Below are positions 7,752 through 17,235 of a DNA stretch of 41,310 bases, one piece after another (the first letter of the stretch is position 1; every line of letters begins with the position of its first letter). Source of the DNA: Acidaminobacter sp. JC074 (GTDB taxonomy: Bacteria; Bacillota; Clostridia; Peptostreptococcales; Acidaminobacteraceae). The notes beneath the pieces were generated by a model. The model had not been told where the DNA came from, made no database searches, and worked only from the letters and a program-made list of their open reading frames with translations. The DNA is taken from assembly GCF_022496765.1 (NCBI RefSeq), contig NZ_VANV01000035.1, positions 1-41,310 on the forward strand. Reading direction: 5' to 3'. Made by a program: the position numbers and the translations under genes.

Positions 7752-8561
7752 TTATAACTTCAAATGATAGATTCTGGCCCTTCTTAAAATATCGCAAAAG
7801 AACATCATCATATAAGTCGAAATTTTTATCTTACCATTTAATATAGGTCTAATCTCCTTATAAAAATCAATGACTTCCAGTACTCTTGCCTGTCCAGAGA
7901 TATCTGAACAAAATTCGTGGATATTTTCTATGTAGAAGAACATTTCCGCACTATGATTCCCTGTCTTTTTAACATAATCATTTGCAAACTTCAAACCGGC
8001 CTTATTGGTCGAATCGAATACAACCTCTACATGTTTAAAAGCTTGAGACGTACATTTTAAGACGTTTTTGATTTGGTCAACTTCAAAATACTGAAAAACA
8101 CCCGCATAAACAATCAATGTTGGTAGAGATGTATCGATTAGTTTGATCCAATCCTCGCTAAACAAATCACCTTCTACAGACTTTTCAAATTCTCCATCTT
8201 CAATCAATTGCATTCTAATATCCATGGATTCTCTAAGATCTATGTTATAAAAGTTTCCTTTAACGCTAGATATTCTAGAGAAGATAGTTTCTAAACCCGC
8301 CCCCATATTAATGACGTTGCCACCAGGGTTTTGATCTAGAAATTGAACAACAAATTTATCTATATGATAGCTTCTTGTCGCAGATGCAAGAAGTGCATAT
8401 TCATTAGATGCATCCCATATAAGATCTAAGTTAAGTTTTTCCTTTAGATCTAATGCGATTTCATCATACAAAACTTTTGGAAACTTTTCAGATGTATAGA
8501 TTCTGCTGACTAAAGGAATATACATCGTTTCTGGTACTTTTGTATTCTGGACGTGATTCAT
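7752..8561 (-). CDS. SAM-dependent methyltransferase, leucine carboxyl methyltransferase (LCM/TcmP) type
   Basis: A class I methyltransferase of the LCM superfamily. The SAM-binding glycine motif is VINMGAGLETIFSRI (about 83-97), followed by the acidic loop YNIDLRESMDIR and the family pattern GVFQYFEVDQIKNVL (about 152-166). These enzymes methylate carboxylates or hydroxyls of small molecules and polyketides. The start is ATG 8561: GGAGGG stands just before it and belongs to an in-frame ATG at 8573 that would destroy the site. The gene has its own Fur box (8582-8596) and lies right after a terminator that ends the metallophore transport operon. It may modify the imported or made metallophore; the substrate cannot be read from the sequence. 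Confidence 0.8.
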   Translation of the reverse strand: MNHVQNTKVPETMYIPLVSRIYTSEKFPKVLYDEIALDLKEKLNLDLIWDASNEYALLASATRSYHIDKFVVQFLDQNPGGNVINMGAGLETIFSRISSVKGNFYNIDLRESMDIRMQLIEDGEFEKSVEGDLFSEDWIKLIDTSLPTLIVYAGVFQYFEVDQIKNVLKCTSQAFKHVEVVFDSTNKAGLKFANDYVKKTGNHSAEMFFYIENIHEFCSDISGQARVLEVIDFYKEIRPILNGKIKISTYMMMFFCDILRRARIYHLKL

Positions 8562-8581
8562 TTTTCCCTCCATTCATCAAT

Positions 8582-8596
8582 TGATAATCATTCTCG
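8582..8596 (-). promoter_or_regulatory. Fur box upstream of the methyltransferase gene
   Basis: TGATAATCATTCTCG matches the Fur consensus in 13 of 15 positions and lies about 20 bases before the ATG at 8561. I could not identify a clear -35/-10 pair here. Confidence 0.7.
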
Positions 8597-8633
8597 ATTA
8601 AGTTTAACATAACTTTTAGCATATAAAAAGAAA

Positions 8634-8652
8634 ATACGCCAACATGGCGTAT
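8634..8652 (-). terminator. Terminator ending the metallophore transport operon
   Basis: ATACGCC pairs with GGCGTAT around a five-base loop and is followed on the minus strand by TTTTCTTTTT. It lies immediately after the stop of the second YbtPQ-like gene. Confidence 0.8.
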
Positions 8653-8661
8653 AAATCTTAA

Positions 8662-10392
8662 CTAATTTGCAATTTTCCACTTATTTGCTTGTTCTCTATG
8701 TAACCAGTAGCTTCTGTAAATACCATCTACTTCTTTTAAGTCATCGTGAACACCTATTTGTGAAATTTCCCCTTGGTCTAAGACAACAATTTGATCTGCA
8801 TTTTTTATGGTAGATAACTTATGGGCAATAATTATGATTGTCTTATTTTCAACAAGTTTATCAATAGCCTTCTGAATCACAACCTCGTTTTCAGGATCAA
8901 TGTTGGCAGTCGCTTCATCCAAAAGAATAATCTCAGCATCTTTTAATATAGCTCTTGCAATTGATACTCTTTGCCTTTCACCACCTGATAACTTCTTGCC
9001 ATTTTCTCCTACTACTGTTTGATAGCCATCAGGTAAAGCCATTATAAAATCGTGACACATAGCTTTTTGTGCAGCTAAGTAAACCTCTTCATCAGTGGCT
9101 TCTGTTTTTGCAAACTTGATGTTGTTCATAATGGTATCATTGAAAAGAAATACATCCTGAAAAACCATAGACATATGAGACAAAAGTTCCTTGTTTTCGA
9201 TGTCTCTAACATCATGACCCCCAACCAGAATTTGACCCTTGTTAACATCCCAAAATCTAGCAATCAAATTGGTCACAGTAGTCTTTCCACTACCTGAATG
9301 CCCTACTAGGGCTGTCATAGATTTTTCTTTTACCTTAAACGACACATTATTTAGAACAACTTTCTGGTCATATGAGAAAGTCACATCTCTAACTTCAACA
9401 TCAAACTTATTCAACTTTGAAACCAGATTTTTCTCATCTAAAGGCTCTTTAGAAAATATCTTATTCACTCTGACCAAAGAAGCCTGAATCAAGGACAGAA
9501 TTTCCTGATAGCCACCAATCTCTTCTAAAGGTACATAGATTTTCAAGCTTACTAGAAGAAAGATTAAAGCCAGCGGCAAAGATATCTCTTCTGTAAACTT
9601 ATACATATATATACCAAGAAATAAAACGAGGGGCATACAAATTGAAATAGCCATCTTAAATTTCATGACCTTTGGACCTTTTAGACCTACAAGACTAAGA
9701 TTAACATCTCTAAATGCTTGAATTGAATCTGTATAGTTTTTAAGTGACTCATCACTTTTACCAAATGCTTTGATTTCTTTTATACCAGATACAAAATCGA
9801 TGGTATTTGCTGATAACTCACCTTGTATCTCTTGTCTTTTTATGGTTGCCTGAGAGTCATCATCATCTCTTTTCATAATAAGATAAAGTGCTAATGGAAC
9901 GCCTAAAAATGTTACAAGAGCTAACTTCCAATTAACAAATGACAAGAATAAGAAGGCAACCATTGATGCTATAGACGTCATGTAGTACTTCTCCAATAAG
10001 ACATTCCCAGCCATCTCGAGAAAATCAAAATCTTGAGTCATAATGGCACCTAGTTGGCTGGCATCTTTAGATCCGAAAAATCCCATAGACAGTTTCCTAA
10101 TATGATCACCTAGATAGATTCTTTTTTCACCCAAGAACAAGTAGGTATCCAAGGTCATTTTTTTACTCGCTACTTTTCTAACAAACCATACAAGAAAACA
10201 AGCTAAAAGAAAACTACCAATATAAAGGAGCATACTCTCTTTTGTTAAAGATGCATCAATAATGTCTCTGATTGTAAAATAAATTACCGCAAGGGGTAGA
10301 CCATTCACCATACCTACTAAAATGTTTAAAATAATAGAATTATAAAGAATTCTAGGATTTTCTTTATACAAGTTCTTTAAACTCTTATACAA
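8662..10392 (-). CDS. ABC half-transporter, YbtP/YbtQ/IrtB-like (metallophore import)
   Basis: A fused membrane-ATPase half-transporter of the exporter fold. Six membrane helices fill the first 290 or so residues. The ATPase has Walker A GHSGSGKTT, signature LSGGERQR, Walker B IILLDEAT and the H-loop IIAHKLST. In YbtPQ of Yersinia and IrtAB of mycobacteria this fold imports iron-siderophores, and the arrangement here (two adjacent halves with an AraC regulator) resembles ybtA-ybtPQ. I place the start at TTG 10392, 576 residues, behind GGGAGG and overlapping the stop of the upstream half; a longer frame to ATG 10440 would overlap more deeply. The partner is the gene at 10385-12142. Export of a peptide or drug is the alternative role. 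Confidence 0.8.
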   Translation of the reverse strand: MYKSLKNLYKENPRILYNSIILNILVGMVNGLPLAVIYFTIRDIIDASLTKESMLLYIGSFLLACFLVWFVRKVASKKMTLDTYLFLGEKRIYLGDHIRKLSMGFFGSKDASQLGAIMTQDFDFLEMAGNVLLEKYYMTSIASMVAFLFLSFVNWKLALVTFLGVPLALYLIMKRDDDDSQATIKRQEIQGELSANTIDFVSGIKEIKAFGKSDESLKNYTDSIQAFRDVNLSLVGLKGPKVMKFKMAISICMPLVLFLGIYMYKFTEEISLPLALIFLLVSLKIYVPLEEIGGYQEILSLIQASLVRVNKIFSKEPLDEKNLVSKLNKFDVEVRDVTFSYDQKVVLNNVSFKVKEKSMTALVGHSGSGKTTVTNLIARFWDVNKGQILVGGHDVRDIENKELLSHMSMVFQDVFLFNDTIMNNIKFAKTEATDEEVYLAAQKAMCHDFIMALPDGYQTVVGENGKKLSGGERQRVSIARAILKDAEIILLDEATANIDPENEVVIQKAIDKLVENKTIIIIAHKLSTIKNADQIVVLDQGEISQIGVHDDLKEVDGIYRSYWLHREQANKWKIAN

Positions 10393-12142
10393 CCTTCTCA
10401 CCTCCCATGATTGACCATTCCTCAGATCCAATATGTGCAAACCACATATTTTGATAAATTTTTGACTGCTCTAGGAGTGATTTATGATTACCTTGGGCTA
10501 CTGCTTTACCAGAATCAATAATCACAATCTTATTTGCTTCAGTTATTGAAGATAATCTATGAGCGATTACAATAACAGTTTTATCTTTTATAAGTTTGTT
10601 GAGTGCTTCTTGAATTTTATCTTCGTTTTCTGGATCGGCTGCCGATGTGGCCTCATCGAATATAACAATTGGAGCATCTTTTAGAATTGCTCTTGCAAGT
10701 GCAATTCTCTGTTTTTCACCACCACTTAGTTTAACAGCTTTTTCTCCAACTAGCGTTTGATAACCATCATCTAATTTAGAAACAAAGTCATGACACTGGG
10801 CCTGTTTGGCAGCAGCATAAACTTCCTCATCGCTAGCATTTGGTTTTCCCATCCTAATATTGTTCATAATCGATGTGTTAAACAAGAAAACATCTTGGAA
10901 TACAAACGATACATTTTCCATTAGATTTTGATTGTCAAGAGATTTAATGTTCTTGCCACCAATTTTTATTGAACCCATATCCACATCCCAAAATCGTGGA
11001 ATTAGTCGACCTATGGTAGTTTTACCGGCCCCAGAAGGCCCAATTAAAGCTGTAATTTGACCAGGTTCAAAGTTTATACTCAAATCATCAAGTATAACTC
11101 TTTCATCATATGAAAAAGTCACATTTTCAAATGAAATATCGTAAGCACTAATTTTTTCACGCCCACTAGCATTCAACTCCTTTTCAGTTAGTAGTGCATG
11201 AATAGCTTCTTCACCTTTTGATATCTGACCAAACATGCCCATAAACATCATCAGTTTCATTAAAGGCGCTGCATAACCTATACCTAGTAGTATAAAAAGA
11301 AGAAGCATTTCTGGTTCTAAGATACCCCTATAAGATAAATAAAGACCTACAGGGAAAATGGTTATAACACCTATTTCTGCTATCATAGAGACCATAGTCA
11401 TATATGGAGTTGATGCAACACCCCAATCGTATTCAAACTTGGCGTACTTTCTAATATACTCTGTTAACTTCTTATATGAAGACATGCTCCTACCAAAAGC
11501 TTTGATAACCGGCATGCCTACAACATATTCAACTATAGAGGCATTCATCTGCTTACTAGACTCATAATACTCAACCATTAAAGTGTCAGACCCCTTAAAT
11601 GATAAGGACATGGCCAAAAACATTAAAGGAATCATCAGTACTGCAGCTATGCCCATGCGCCAATCCATGAAAAACATGTAGATAGTTGTTAAAACAGGTG
11701 TAACAATAGCACCGCTGATTTCTGGAATATTGTGAGCAATAAAGAGTTCTAGTTTTTCGATATCTTCATTAATGGTCTTCTTTAATACCCCAGCACTGAC
11801 ACCTGAAAAATAACCAAGCGGCAGCCTCATAATTTTCTCTGATGTATCCTTTCTGAGTTTATACAGCACATTAAATGCAACAATATGAGAATACTCACTT
11901 GATTTTGCTAGCATATAAACTCTTAGGACAATTGTTATTAAAGCGACGACAGCATACTGAGTCAACTGATTTAAGGTCAAGATATCTGCTATCAAAGCTT
12001 TAATGACCATATACACAATATAAAATGGTACAAGGGACAATAAAAAGCCAATGATAGAAAAAATCACAGACATTGTAAGCTTACTCTTTTGTGCTTTACA
12101 AAGTGCAAAGACACGTTTGATAGAATCCATTCTTTGATTCAT
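10385..12142 (-). CDS. ABC half-transporter, YbtQ/IrtA-like partner
   Basis: This is the second half of the heterodimeric ABC pair, 585 residues, with an N-terminal six-helix membrane domain and a C-terminal ATPase (Walker A GPSGAGKTT, Q-loop VFQDVFLF, signature LSGGEKQR, Walker B IVIFDEAT, H-loop VIAHRLSS). The start is ATG 12142: GGAGG stands five bases upstream, and a second ATG at 12154 is part of that same ribosome site. Its last codons overlap the start of the next half, indicating coupled translation in a 1:1 ratio. A terminator-like hairpin lies between it and the AraC gene, so a separate promoter in 12143-12213 is possible. Siderophore or metallophore import is inferred from the ybt-like neighbourhood. 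Confidence 0.8.
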   Translation of the reverse strand: MNQRMDSIKRVFALCKAQKSKLTMSVIFSIIGFLLSLVPFYIVYMVIKALIADILTLNQLTQYAVVALITIVLRVYMLAKSSEYSHIVAFNVLYKLRKDTSEKIMRLPLGYFSGVSAGVLKKTINEDIEKLELFIAHNIPEISGAIVTPVLTTIYMFFMDWRMGIAAVLMIPLMFLAMSLSFKGSDTLMVEYYESSKQMNASIVEYVVGMPVIKAFGRSMSSYKKLTEYIRKYAKFEYDWGVASTPYMTMVSMIAEIGVITIFPVGLYLSYRGILEPEMLLLFILLGIGYAAPLMKLMMFMGMFGQISKGEEAIHALLTEKELNASGREKISAYDISFENVTFSYDERVILDDLSINFEPGQITALIGPSGAGKTTIGRLIPRFWDVDMGSIKIGGKNIKSLDNQNLMENVSFVFQDVFLFNTSIMNNIRMGKPNASDEEVYAAAKQAQCHDFVSKLDDGYQTLVGEKAVKLSGGEKQRIALARAILKDAPIVIFDEATSAADPENEDKIQEALNKLIKDKTVIVIAHRLSSITEANKIVIIDSGKAVAQGNHKSLLEQSKIYQNMWFAHIGSEEWSIMGGEKVV

Positions 12143-12187
12143 AAAAACCTCCAATAAGAACTCAAGGCATCGAGCCTTTCGTTATCA

Positions 12188-12203
12188 TGAAACATTTGTT
12201 TCA
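12188..12203. promoter_or_regulatory. Inverted repeat upstream of the YbtPQ-like pair
   Basis: TGAAACATTTGTTTCA is a palindrome with six-base arms located about 45 bases before the first ABC half-gene and just after a terminator hairpin. It could be an operator for the adjacent regulator; no promoter match is obvious. Confidence 0.35.
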
Positions 12204-12214
12204 AACCAATAAAA

Positions 12215-12245
12215 AATAAACACGGCTACTTAGACCGTGTTTATT
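12215..12245. terminator. Terminator between the AraC gene and the ABC pair
   Basis: AATAAACACGG pairs with CCGTGTTTATT around a nine-base loop, with AT-rich flanks. It lies right after the stop of the AraC regulator and may divide the long operon into two transcripts. Confidence 0.7.
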
Positions 12246-12252
12246 ATACATT

Positions 12253-13266
12253 TCATTGAGAACAACTCTCAACTCCATCAGGGAGTTTTATAACTCCATT
12301 TCGTAACTCACTTGGGAAAACACCATAAATTTTTTTAAAAGCAACAGAAAAATGACTCGGATTTGAATAACCTACCTTATTTGCTACTTCAAGAACCGTA
12401 CAATCTGAACACTCAAGACATCGTCTAGCCTTTTTCATTCTGCATACTCTCAAATAACCAAAGACTGTATTCTGATGCATTTCCTTAAATCCAGATTTCA
12501 ACTTGAATGTGTTGAGACCAACCTTTCTTGATAAATCTTCTATTGAATAAGGATTGACTAAATTATTTTCTACAAGTTCCTTGGCTTCAAAAATCTTATC
12601 TTTATCTTCTTTTGACAACTTTAAGGATGATTTAATATGTTGCATTGTCTTATTTTCCTTCAAGAATATTGCTGCCATTTCATATACTTTACTATAAAGA
12701 TACATATACTTATGTAACGATTTATCTTCCTCTTTGCAAAATAGAATTTGATTAAAACATAGTATCAACTCAGAAGACTTGATAAAGCCCGTATAAGATT
12801 TTTTATCCGTCGAAAACATAATTTTCTTTATCTCATCTGATTTTTCAACTAAACCATTAAAGAAGTAATCCCTATAGATAATAGCTATCATATTATACCT
12901 AGTATTTTTGTGATACTTGATCCATCCCTTGTCAGAACCATTAATCCAATAAAATGTATCACCTGGATTTATCGTGATGTGTGTCTCCCTATCGTAATGA
13001 CCATATGTTAACCTACCTTCAATGCAATAAGCAAACTCAAAGAATTTCACAGGTATCTCATATTCGTAGATGACATCTTTATGAAAGGTCATATCCATAA
13101 ATGCAAGCTCTACTCCCTCAGAAAGAACCACTCTCTCAACTGTACCATGTCCATAGTTAGGATTCAGCCTATATACATCATTTGTACTTGTTGACGTATC
13201 AAAAAAATCTTTATCTGTCAAAACTTCAAAATAGTCTAATGGTGTATTAATTGTAATAGAGTTCAT
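12253..13266 (-). CDS. AraC-family regulator, PchR/YbtA-like
   Basis: A 337-residue regulator with an N-terminal cupin-like effector domain (the motif EFAYCIEGRLTYG and INPGDTFYWINGSDKG) and a C-terminal double helix-turn-helix (YSIEDLSRKVGLNTFKLKSGFK, then CTVLEVANKVGYSNPSHFSVAFKKIYG). PchR and YbtA have this build and activate siderophore uptake genes when the iron-loaded siderophore is in the cell. AAGGAG precedes the ATG by six bases. It sits between the Nik-like importer and the YbtPQ-like pair in the same orientation, so it is the natural local activator. A terminator follows its stop codon. Confidence 0.85.
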   Translation of the reverse strand: MNSITINTPLDYFEVLTDKDFFDTSTSTNDVYRLNPNYGHGTVERVVLSEGVELAFMDMTFHKDVIYEYEIPVKFFEFAYCIEGRLTYGHYDRETHITINPGDTFYWINGSDKGWIKYHKNTRYNMIAIIYRDYFFNGLVEKSDEIKKIMFSTDKKSYTGFIKSSELILCFNQILFCKEEDKSLHKYMYLYSKVYEMAAIFLKENKTMQHIKSSLKLSKEDKDKIFEAKELVENNLVNPYSIEDLSRKVGLNTFKLKSGFKEMHQNTVFGYLRVCRMKKARRCLECSDCTVLEVANKVGYSNPSHFSVAFKKIYGVFPSELRNGVIKLPDGVESCSQ

Positions 13267-13281
13267 GGGTCTCTCCTTTTG

Positions 13282-14865
13282 CTAATTTAGAATAACATTA
13301 TCAAATGTTAAGAATGTTACAGTATCTGTAAACTTAACTTCATTAATCTTATTAGCATTAAAAACTACAGGTTCTTTTTCATGATAGATAGGAAGATCAC
13401 AACCACTTTCATGAAGTGTTTGAATAACTACATTAAATATTGATTGTAGCTCTACTGGATCGTTGGTTTGATAAATTTCTGCAATTTTTTTATCGATCAC
13501 AGCTTTTTCTTCACTACCTGCCATACCAACAGCATGTGTATTTAAACTGACCATTGATTTTAGCTCCACATATGGATCATAAGGCACACCAATAGTTGAG
13601 TTTAAAGAAATGGTAAAATCACCTGACATAACTTTGCCCCACCATGTCATCATGTCAAGGCCTTCAATAGACACAGTCATACCAATTTCTTTTAACATCG
13701 ATTGAAGTGCCAAAGAAATATCACTATAAGCACTAGAACCATTAATATAAACGATACTTACCTCTAGTGGATTACCATCCTTCATTCTTACACCTGATGC
13801 ATCCATGAGCCAACCTGCTTCATCTAACAAAGATTTCGCCATTTCAATATCAAAGTTTCTCTCATCAACCGAAATATGACAATACTCTAATTCTGGATTC
13901 AAGTGAGTTTGAGCAATCTTACCTCTTTCTTTAAGAATACTTTTAAAAATAGCATCCTTATCAATCGCATAATCTACAGCATAACGCACCTGTTTGTCAT
14001 CAAATGGTAAGGCATTTGCATTCAAAGCTATATAATGTGACTTGTTGATGCGATTTGATTCAGTCGCTATAAAACCTTCATCATTCTTAAACTCATCGAA
14101 CATAACATTATTGACTTGGTAAGAACCAAATACCATATCAATTTCACCTGTTCTTAATGCAAGTGACATAGATTCCTGATCTGGAATAACTTTTATAGTT
14201 ACCTTATCATAAGTAGCTTCTTCCCCCCAGTAATTTGGGTTTTTCATAAACTCATAAAACTTGCCTGTTTCATAGTTTGATAATTGATAAGGACCAGTAC
14301 CTAAAGGTTTACCAGAATAAACTTCTTCTGTATAGCCCTCAGCGTTAAAGGCATTAAGTGACATCATACCAAATGGATATAGAGATGCCAGTTCTTTTAA
14401 ATAAACTTTACTATAGTGATCAAAGGTAAACTTAACCGTGTAGTCATCTACGACTTCAATCTCCTTTATTTGACTTAAAAGTTCAATAAAAGATACAGCT
14501 TGTCCTTGAATACGTTGAAGATTTTCAATATTACCTTTTACAACTTGAGCATTAAAGTCGGTGCCATCAATAAACTTAACGCCTTGTCTTAAATGCAATG
14601 TTAAATCATGATCGGTTTCGTCCCATGAAGTTGCAAGACCTGGTACAATCCCTTCTTCACTTGCATAAACCAAAGATTCATAGCAGTTACTAGCATACCA
14701 AATGAAACCATTGTCACCACCATTATGAGTCGTAAAATTCATAAACTCCTGGTTATGTCCAATATTCAATTCCACTGAACCACCATTGCCTGTACCTGTA
14801 TCACTTGAGCAGGCTACAAATAACATAGCCACTACCACAACTAATACGATTAACTTATTTTTCAT
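13282..14865 (-). CDS. Solute-binding lipoprotein, family 5 (NikA/CntA/OppA-like)
   Basis: An extracytoplasmic substrate-binding lipoprotein of 527 residues with signal peptide and lipobox LFVACSS (acylated Cys about 19). Family 5 marks include PGLATSWDETDHDLTLHLR-type text near residue 75, here with PGLATSW and LHLRQGVKF, and the GTGPYQL segment near 193. Family 5 proteins bind peptides, nickel chelates or metallophores such as staphylopine. It is last in order of the five Nik-like components, an unusual position because the binding protein often comes first. The company of a Fur box, a PchR-like regulator and a YbtPQ-like pair favours a metal-chelate over a peptide; this is inference. Confidence 0.85.
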   Translation of the reverse strand: MKNKLIVLVVVVAMLFVACSSDTGTGNGGSVELNIGHNQEFMNFTTHNGGDNGFIWYASNCYESLVYASEEGIVPGLATSWDETDHDLTLHLRQGVKFIDGTDFNAQVVKGNIENLQRIQGQAVSFIELLSQIKEIEVVDDYTVKFTFDHYSKVYLKELASLYPFGMMSLNAFNAEGYTEEVYSGKPLGTGPYQLSNYETGKFYEFMKNPNYWGEEATYDKVTIKVIPDQESMSLALRTGEIDMVFGSYQVNNVMFDEFKNDEGFIATESNRINKSHYIALNANALPFDDKQVRYAVDYAIDKDAIFKSILKERGKIAQTHLNPELEYCHISVDERNFDIEMAKSLLDEAGWLMDASGVRMKDGNPLEVSIVYINGSSAYSDISLALQSMLKEIGMTVSIEGLDMMTWWGKVMSGDFTISLNSTIGVPYDPYVELKSMVSLNTHAVGMAGSEEKAVIDKKIAEIYQTNDPVELQSIFNVVIQTLHESGCDLPIYHEKEPVVFNANKINEVKFTDTVTFLTFDNVILN

Positions 14866-14877
14866 AATCCCTCCTAT

Positions 14878-15648
14878 TTATCCTAAAAAAGTACTTTCTA
14901 TTAAAACATTTGAATATGCATGATTAAAGCAACTCAAATCATTTTCAAAATTAACTTGTTCGAGTATCTTGCCGTCTTTCATTACTGATATATGATGCGA
15001 CATATACATGGCTACGTCAATATCGTGTGTAATCATCAAAATACTGCAATTTTTTTCATTTTGTATTTTCTTTAGCAAGTCTAGAATTTTTTTCTTCACA
15101 ACCACATCTAGACCACTGGTAGCTTCATCCAATATAAGAAGTTCAGGTTCACATGCGATTGCTCTCGCAATATTGACACGTTTTTGTTGACCACCGCTTA
15201 ATTGATTTGGCCTTTTAAACATGACAGATTCATCAAGCTCGACAAGATCTAACAGTTTGTATACCAGTCTTTTTTCTTCCTCTGATGTCAGTCTTCTAAA
15301 ATTCTTGATAGGCTCCAAAACACATTGGTAAATGGTCATCTTGGGATTTAAAGCACTGTAGGTATCCTGTTGCACCAACTGAATGTTTTGTCTGATATTT
15401 TTACGATAAAAGAACGACTTATTCCTTACCAAATCCCCCTTGTAATATAAACAACCTTCATCGTGTGATTCTAATCCACTTATTATTTTTCCTAAAGTTG
15501 ATTTTCCTGAGCCGCTCTCACCTACAATGGCATAAATTCTATTAGACTTAATCTCAAAGTCCACTTGATCCAAAGCATGTAAGGTACTTTTTTTACCATT
15601 GTTTTGAACTTTCTGATATGTTTTTCTCAAACTTTTTATATGTATCAT
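14878..15648 (-). CDS. ABC transporter ATPase, NikE/CntF/OppF-like
   Basis: One of two cytoplasmic ATPases of the importer, 256 residues. It has Walker A GESGSGKST, the DppF/NikE-type Q-loop with LVQQDTYSALNPKM, the signature LSGGQQKR and Walker B LLILDEATSGLD, with the H-loop MITHDIDV. A GAAGGTG ribosome site precedes ATG. It lacks the C-terminal oligopeptide extension typical of OppF, which fits the shorter NikE/CntF type. It follows the NikD-like gene by ten bases. Confidence 0.87.
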   Translation of the reverse strand: MIHIKSLRKTYQKVQNNGKKSTLHALDQVDFEIKSNRIYAIVGESGSGKSTLGKIISGLESHDEGCLYYKGDLVRNKSFFYRKNIRQNIQLVQQDTYSALNPKMTIYQCVLEPIKNFRRLTSEEEKRLVYKLLDLVELDESVMFKRPNQLSGGQQKRVNIARAIACEPELLILDEATSGLDVVVKKKILDLLKKIQNEKNCSILMITHDIDVAMYMSHHISVMKDGKILEQVNFENDLSCFNHAYSNVLIESTFLG

Positions 15649-15658
15649 TTGTCACCTT

Positions 15659-16435
15659 CTATGATGTACGAGTTAAAGAAGAGGTCATCAAAAGTTTTGT
15701 ATGTGCATGCTTAGGAGCAAGCATGATTTGATCAACATGTCCTTCTTCAATTATCTGCCCTTTTTCCATAACCATTATCCTATCTGATATGTATCTAACC
15801 TCATTGATATCATGAGATACATATAAAACACTAATACCACGCTTTTTCATCCTTAATATCTCTTCCAGTACAGCCTTCTTAGTCGCCGCATCAATAGATG
15901 AAGTGATTTCATCAGCAATAATAAGTTTCGGTTCTAAAGCTAGTGCAAGTCCTATCATCAACCTCTGAAGCATGCCACCACTTAGGGTATGTGGATAAGC
16001 GTTAAAAATCCAATCAATATTGGTTAAGTTCAGTTCTAATAATACTTTTTTCAAGATATTTTCGGCTTGATTCTTGGTCACTTTTTTATGAAGAATCATG
16101 GTTTCCATCAACTGTTTACCTATTTTTGTTAATGGATTAAAAGCAGTTAAAGGATTTTGCATAATCAAACAGAGATCACTTCTTAGCTGACACATGTCTT
16201 TTTTACTAAGTCCATAGATGTCTTTTTTTTCAAAAGAAACAAGACCATCTATGTCAAAAACTCTTTTGTTGAGGAGGTTTAATATAGCTTTACAAGTTAA
16301 AGACTTGCCACAACCACTTAAACCCAGTATGGATACTATTTCGCCTTGTCTTAACTCAAAATTAATATCTTTAATCAAAGGCTCATGATCAACACTTACA
16401 CTTAAGCCTTGCACTGACAACAACACACGCTCCAT
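15659..16435 (-). CDS. ABC transporter ATPase, NikD/CntD/OppD-like
   Basis: The partner ATPase, 258 residues, with Walker A GLSGCGKSL, the Q-loop region LIMQNPLTAFNPLTKIG, the signature LSGGMLQR (typical of the NikD/DppD side) and Walker B LIIADEITSSID. The H-loop is VSHDI. Its ATG overlaps the stop of the NikC-like gene by one base (TAATG), showing tight coupling. It is short for OppD (about 330 residues) and fits NikD. Confidence 0.87.
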   Translation of the reverse strand: MERVLLSVQGLSVSVDHEPLIKDINFELRQGEIVSILGLSGCGKSLTCKAILNLLNKRVFDIDGLVSFEKKDIYGLSKKDMCQLRSDLCLIMQNPLTAFNPLTKIGKQLMETMILHKKVTKNQAENILKKVLLELNLTNIDWIFNAYPHTLSGGMLQRLMIGLALALEPKLIIADEITSSIDAATKKAVLEEILRMKKRGISVLYVSHDINEVRYISDRIMVMEKGQIIEEGHVDQIMLAPKHAHTKLLMTSSLTRTS

Positions 16436-17235
16436 TATCCTTCTCCATTTCTTAAAGACTCACCAATTAAGTTGAAGCCTAGAGACGTCACAAATATGCA
16501 AAAACCAGGAATCATTAATAACTCAGGTCTTGTAAAAATATAGGATTTCGCACTAGAAAGCATGGCACCCCATTCAGGAATTTCACTAGAAAAACCGATA
16601 CCAAGATAGGAAAAGCCTGAAACCATTAAAATCATGTTACTGATTCCAGTAAAATACATAACAACAATTGTATTCAAAATATTGGGCAATATATGTTTAT
16701 AAATGATTTTATAGTGTCCACTCCCAGAAATAAGTGCGGCTGTCACATAAGATTTGTTCTTTTCGACAATAACCACACTCCTAATGATCTTGGCATACCA
16801 TGGCCACGATGCAATCATAATAGCGATAATCAAACCTTTGATACTTGTTGCAAATAAACCCATCAATGATAACACAATTACCATAGGCGGAAAAGCCATC
16901 GCCAGGTCACATATTCCAGATAAAAACACATCTAATTTACCACCGGTATAACCTGCTAAAAAGCCATATAAAACACTTAAAACAAAAGTACCTGTTAGTG
17001 TTAATAAGGAGATACCAACAGAATATCTAGAACCATAGACCATTCTTGTAAAAACACATCGCCCCATGTGATCTGTACCTAGATAATGATGACCAGATGG
17101 TCCTTGATTTTTCATTTCTAAATGAACATCATTAGGACCATGCGAGGTCAATAAAGGACCGAATATCACTATAAAGACAAGGAGTAATATCAAAATAAGT
17201 CCAACTATTAGTTCAAAGGATATCAAAGACTTCAT
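16435..17235 (-). CDS. ABC transporter permease, NikC/CntC/OppC-like
   Basis: An integral membrane permease of 266 residues. The N-terminal helix is followed by the family segment GTDHMGRCVFTRMVYGSR (about 53-70) and the conserved cytoplasmic EAA-like loop with AALISGSGHYKIIYKHILPN (about 166-185). Such subunits pair with the NikB-like permease to form the channel. AGGAG stands upstream of ATG, and the gene abuts the NikB-like gene. Confidence 0.88.
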   Translation of the reverse strand: MKSLISFELIVGLILILLLVFIVIFGPLLTSHGPNDVHLEMKNQGPSGHHYLGTDHMGRCVFTRMVYGSRYSVGISLLTLTGTFVLSVLYGFLAGYTGGKLDVFLSGICDLAMAFPPMVIVLSLMGLFATSIKGLIIAIMIASWPWYAKIIRSVVIVEKNKSYVTAALISGSGHYKIIYKHILPNILNTIVVMYFTGISNMILMVSGFSYLGIGFSSEIPEWGAMLSSAKSYIFTRPELLMIPGFCIFVTSLGFNLIGESLRNGEG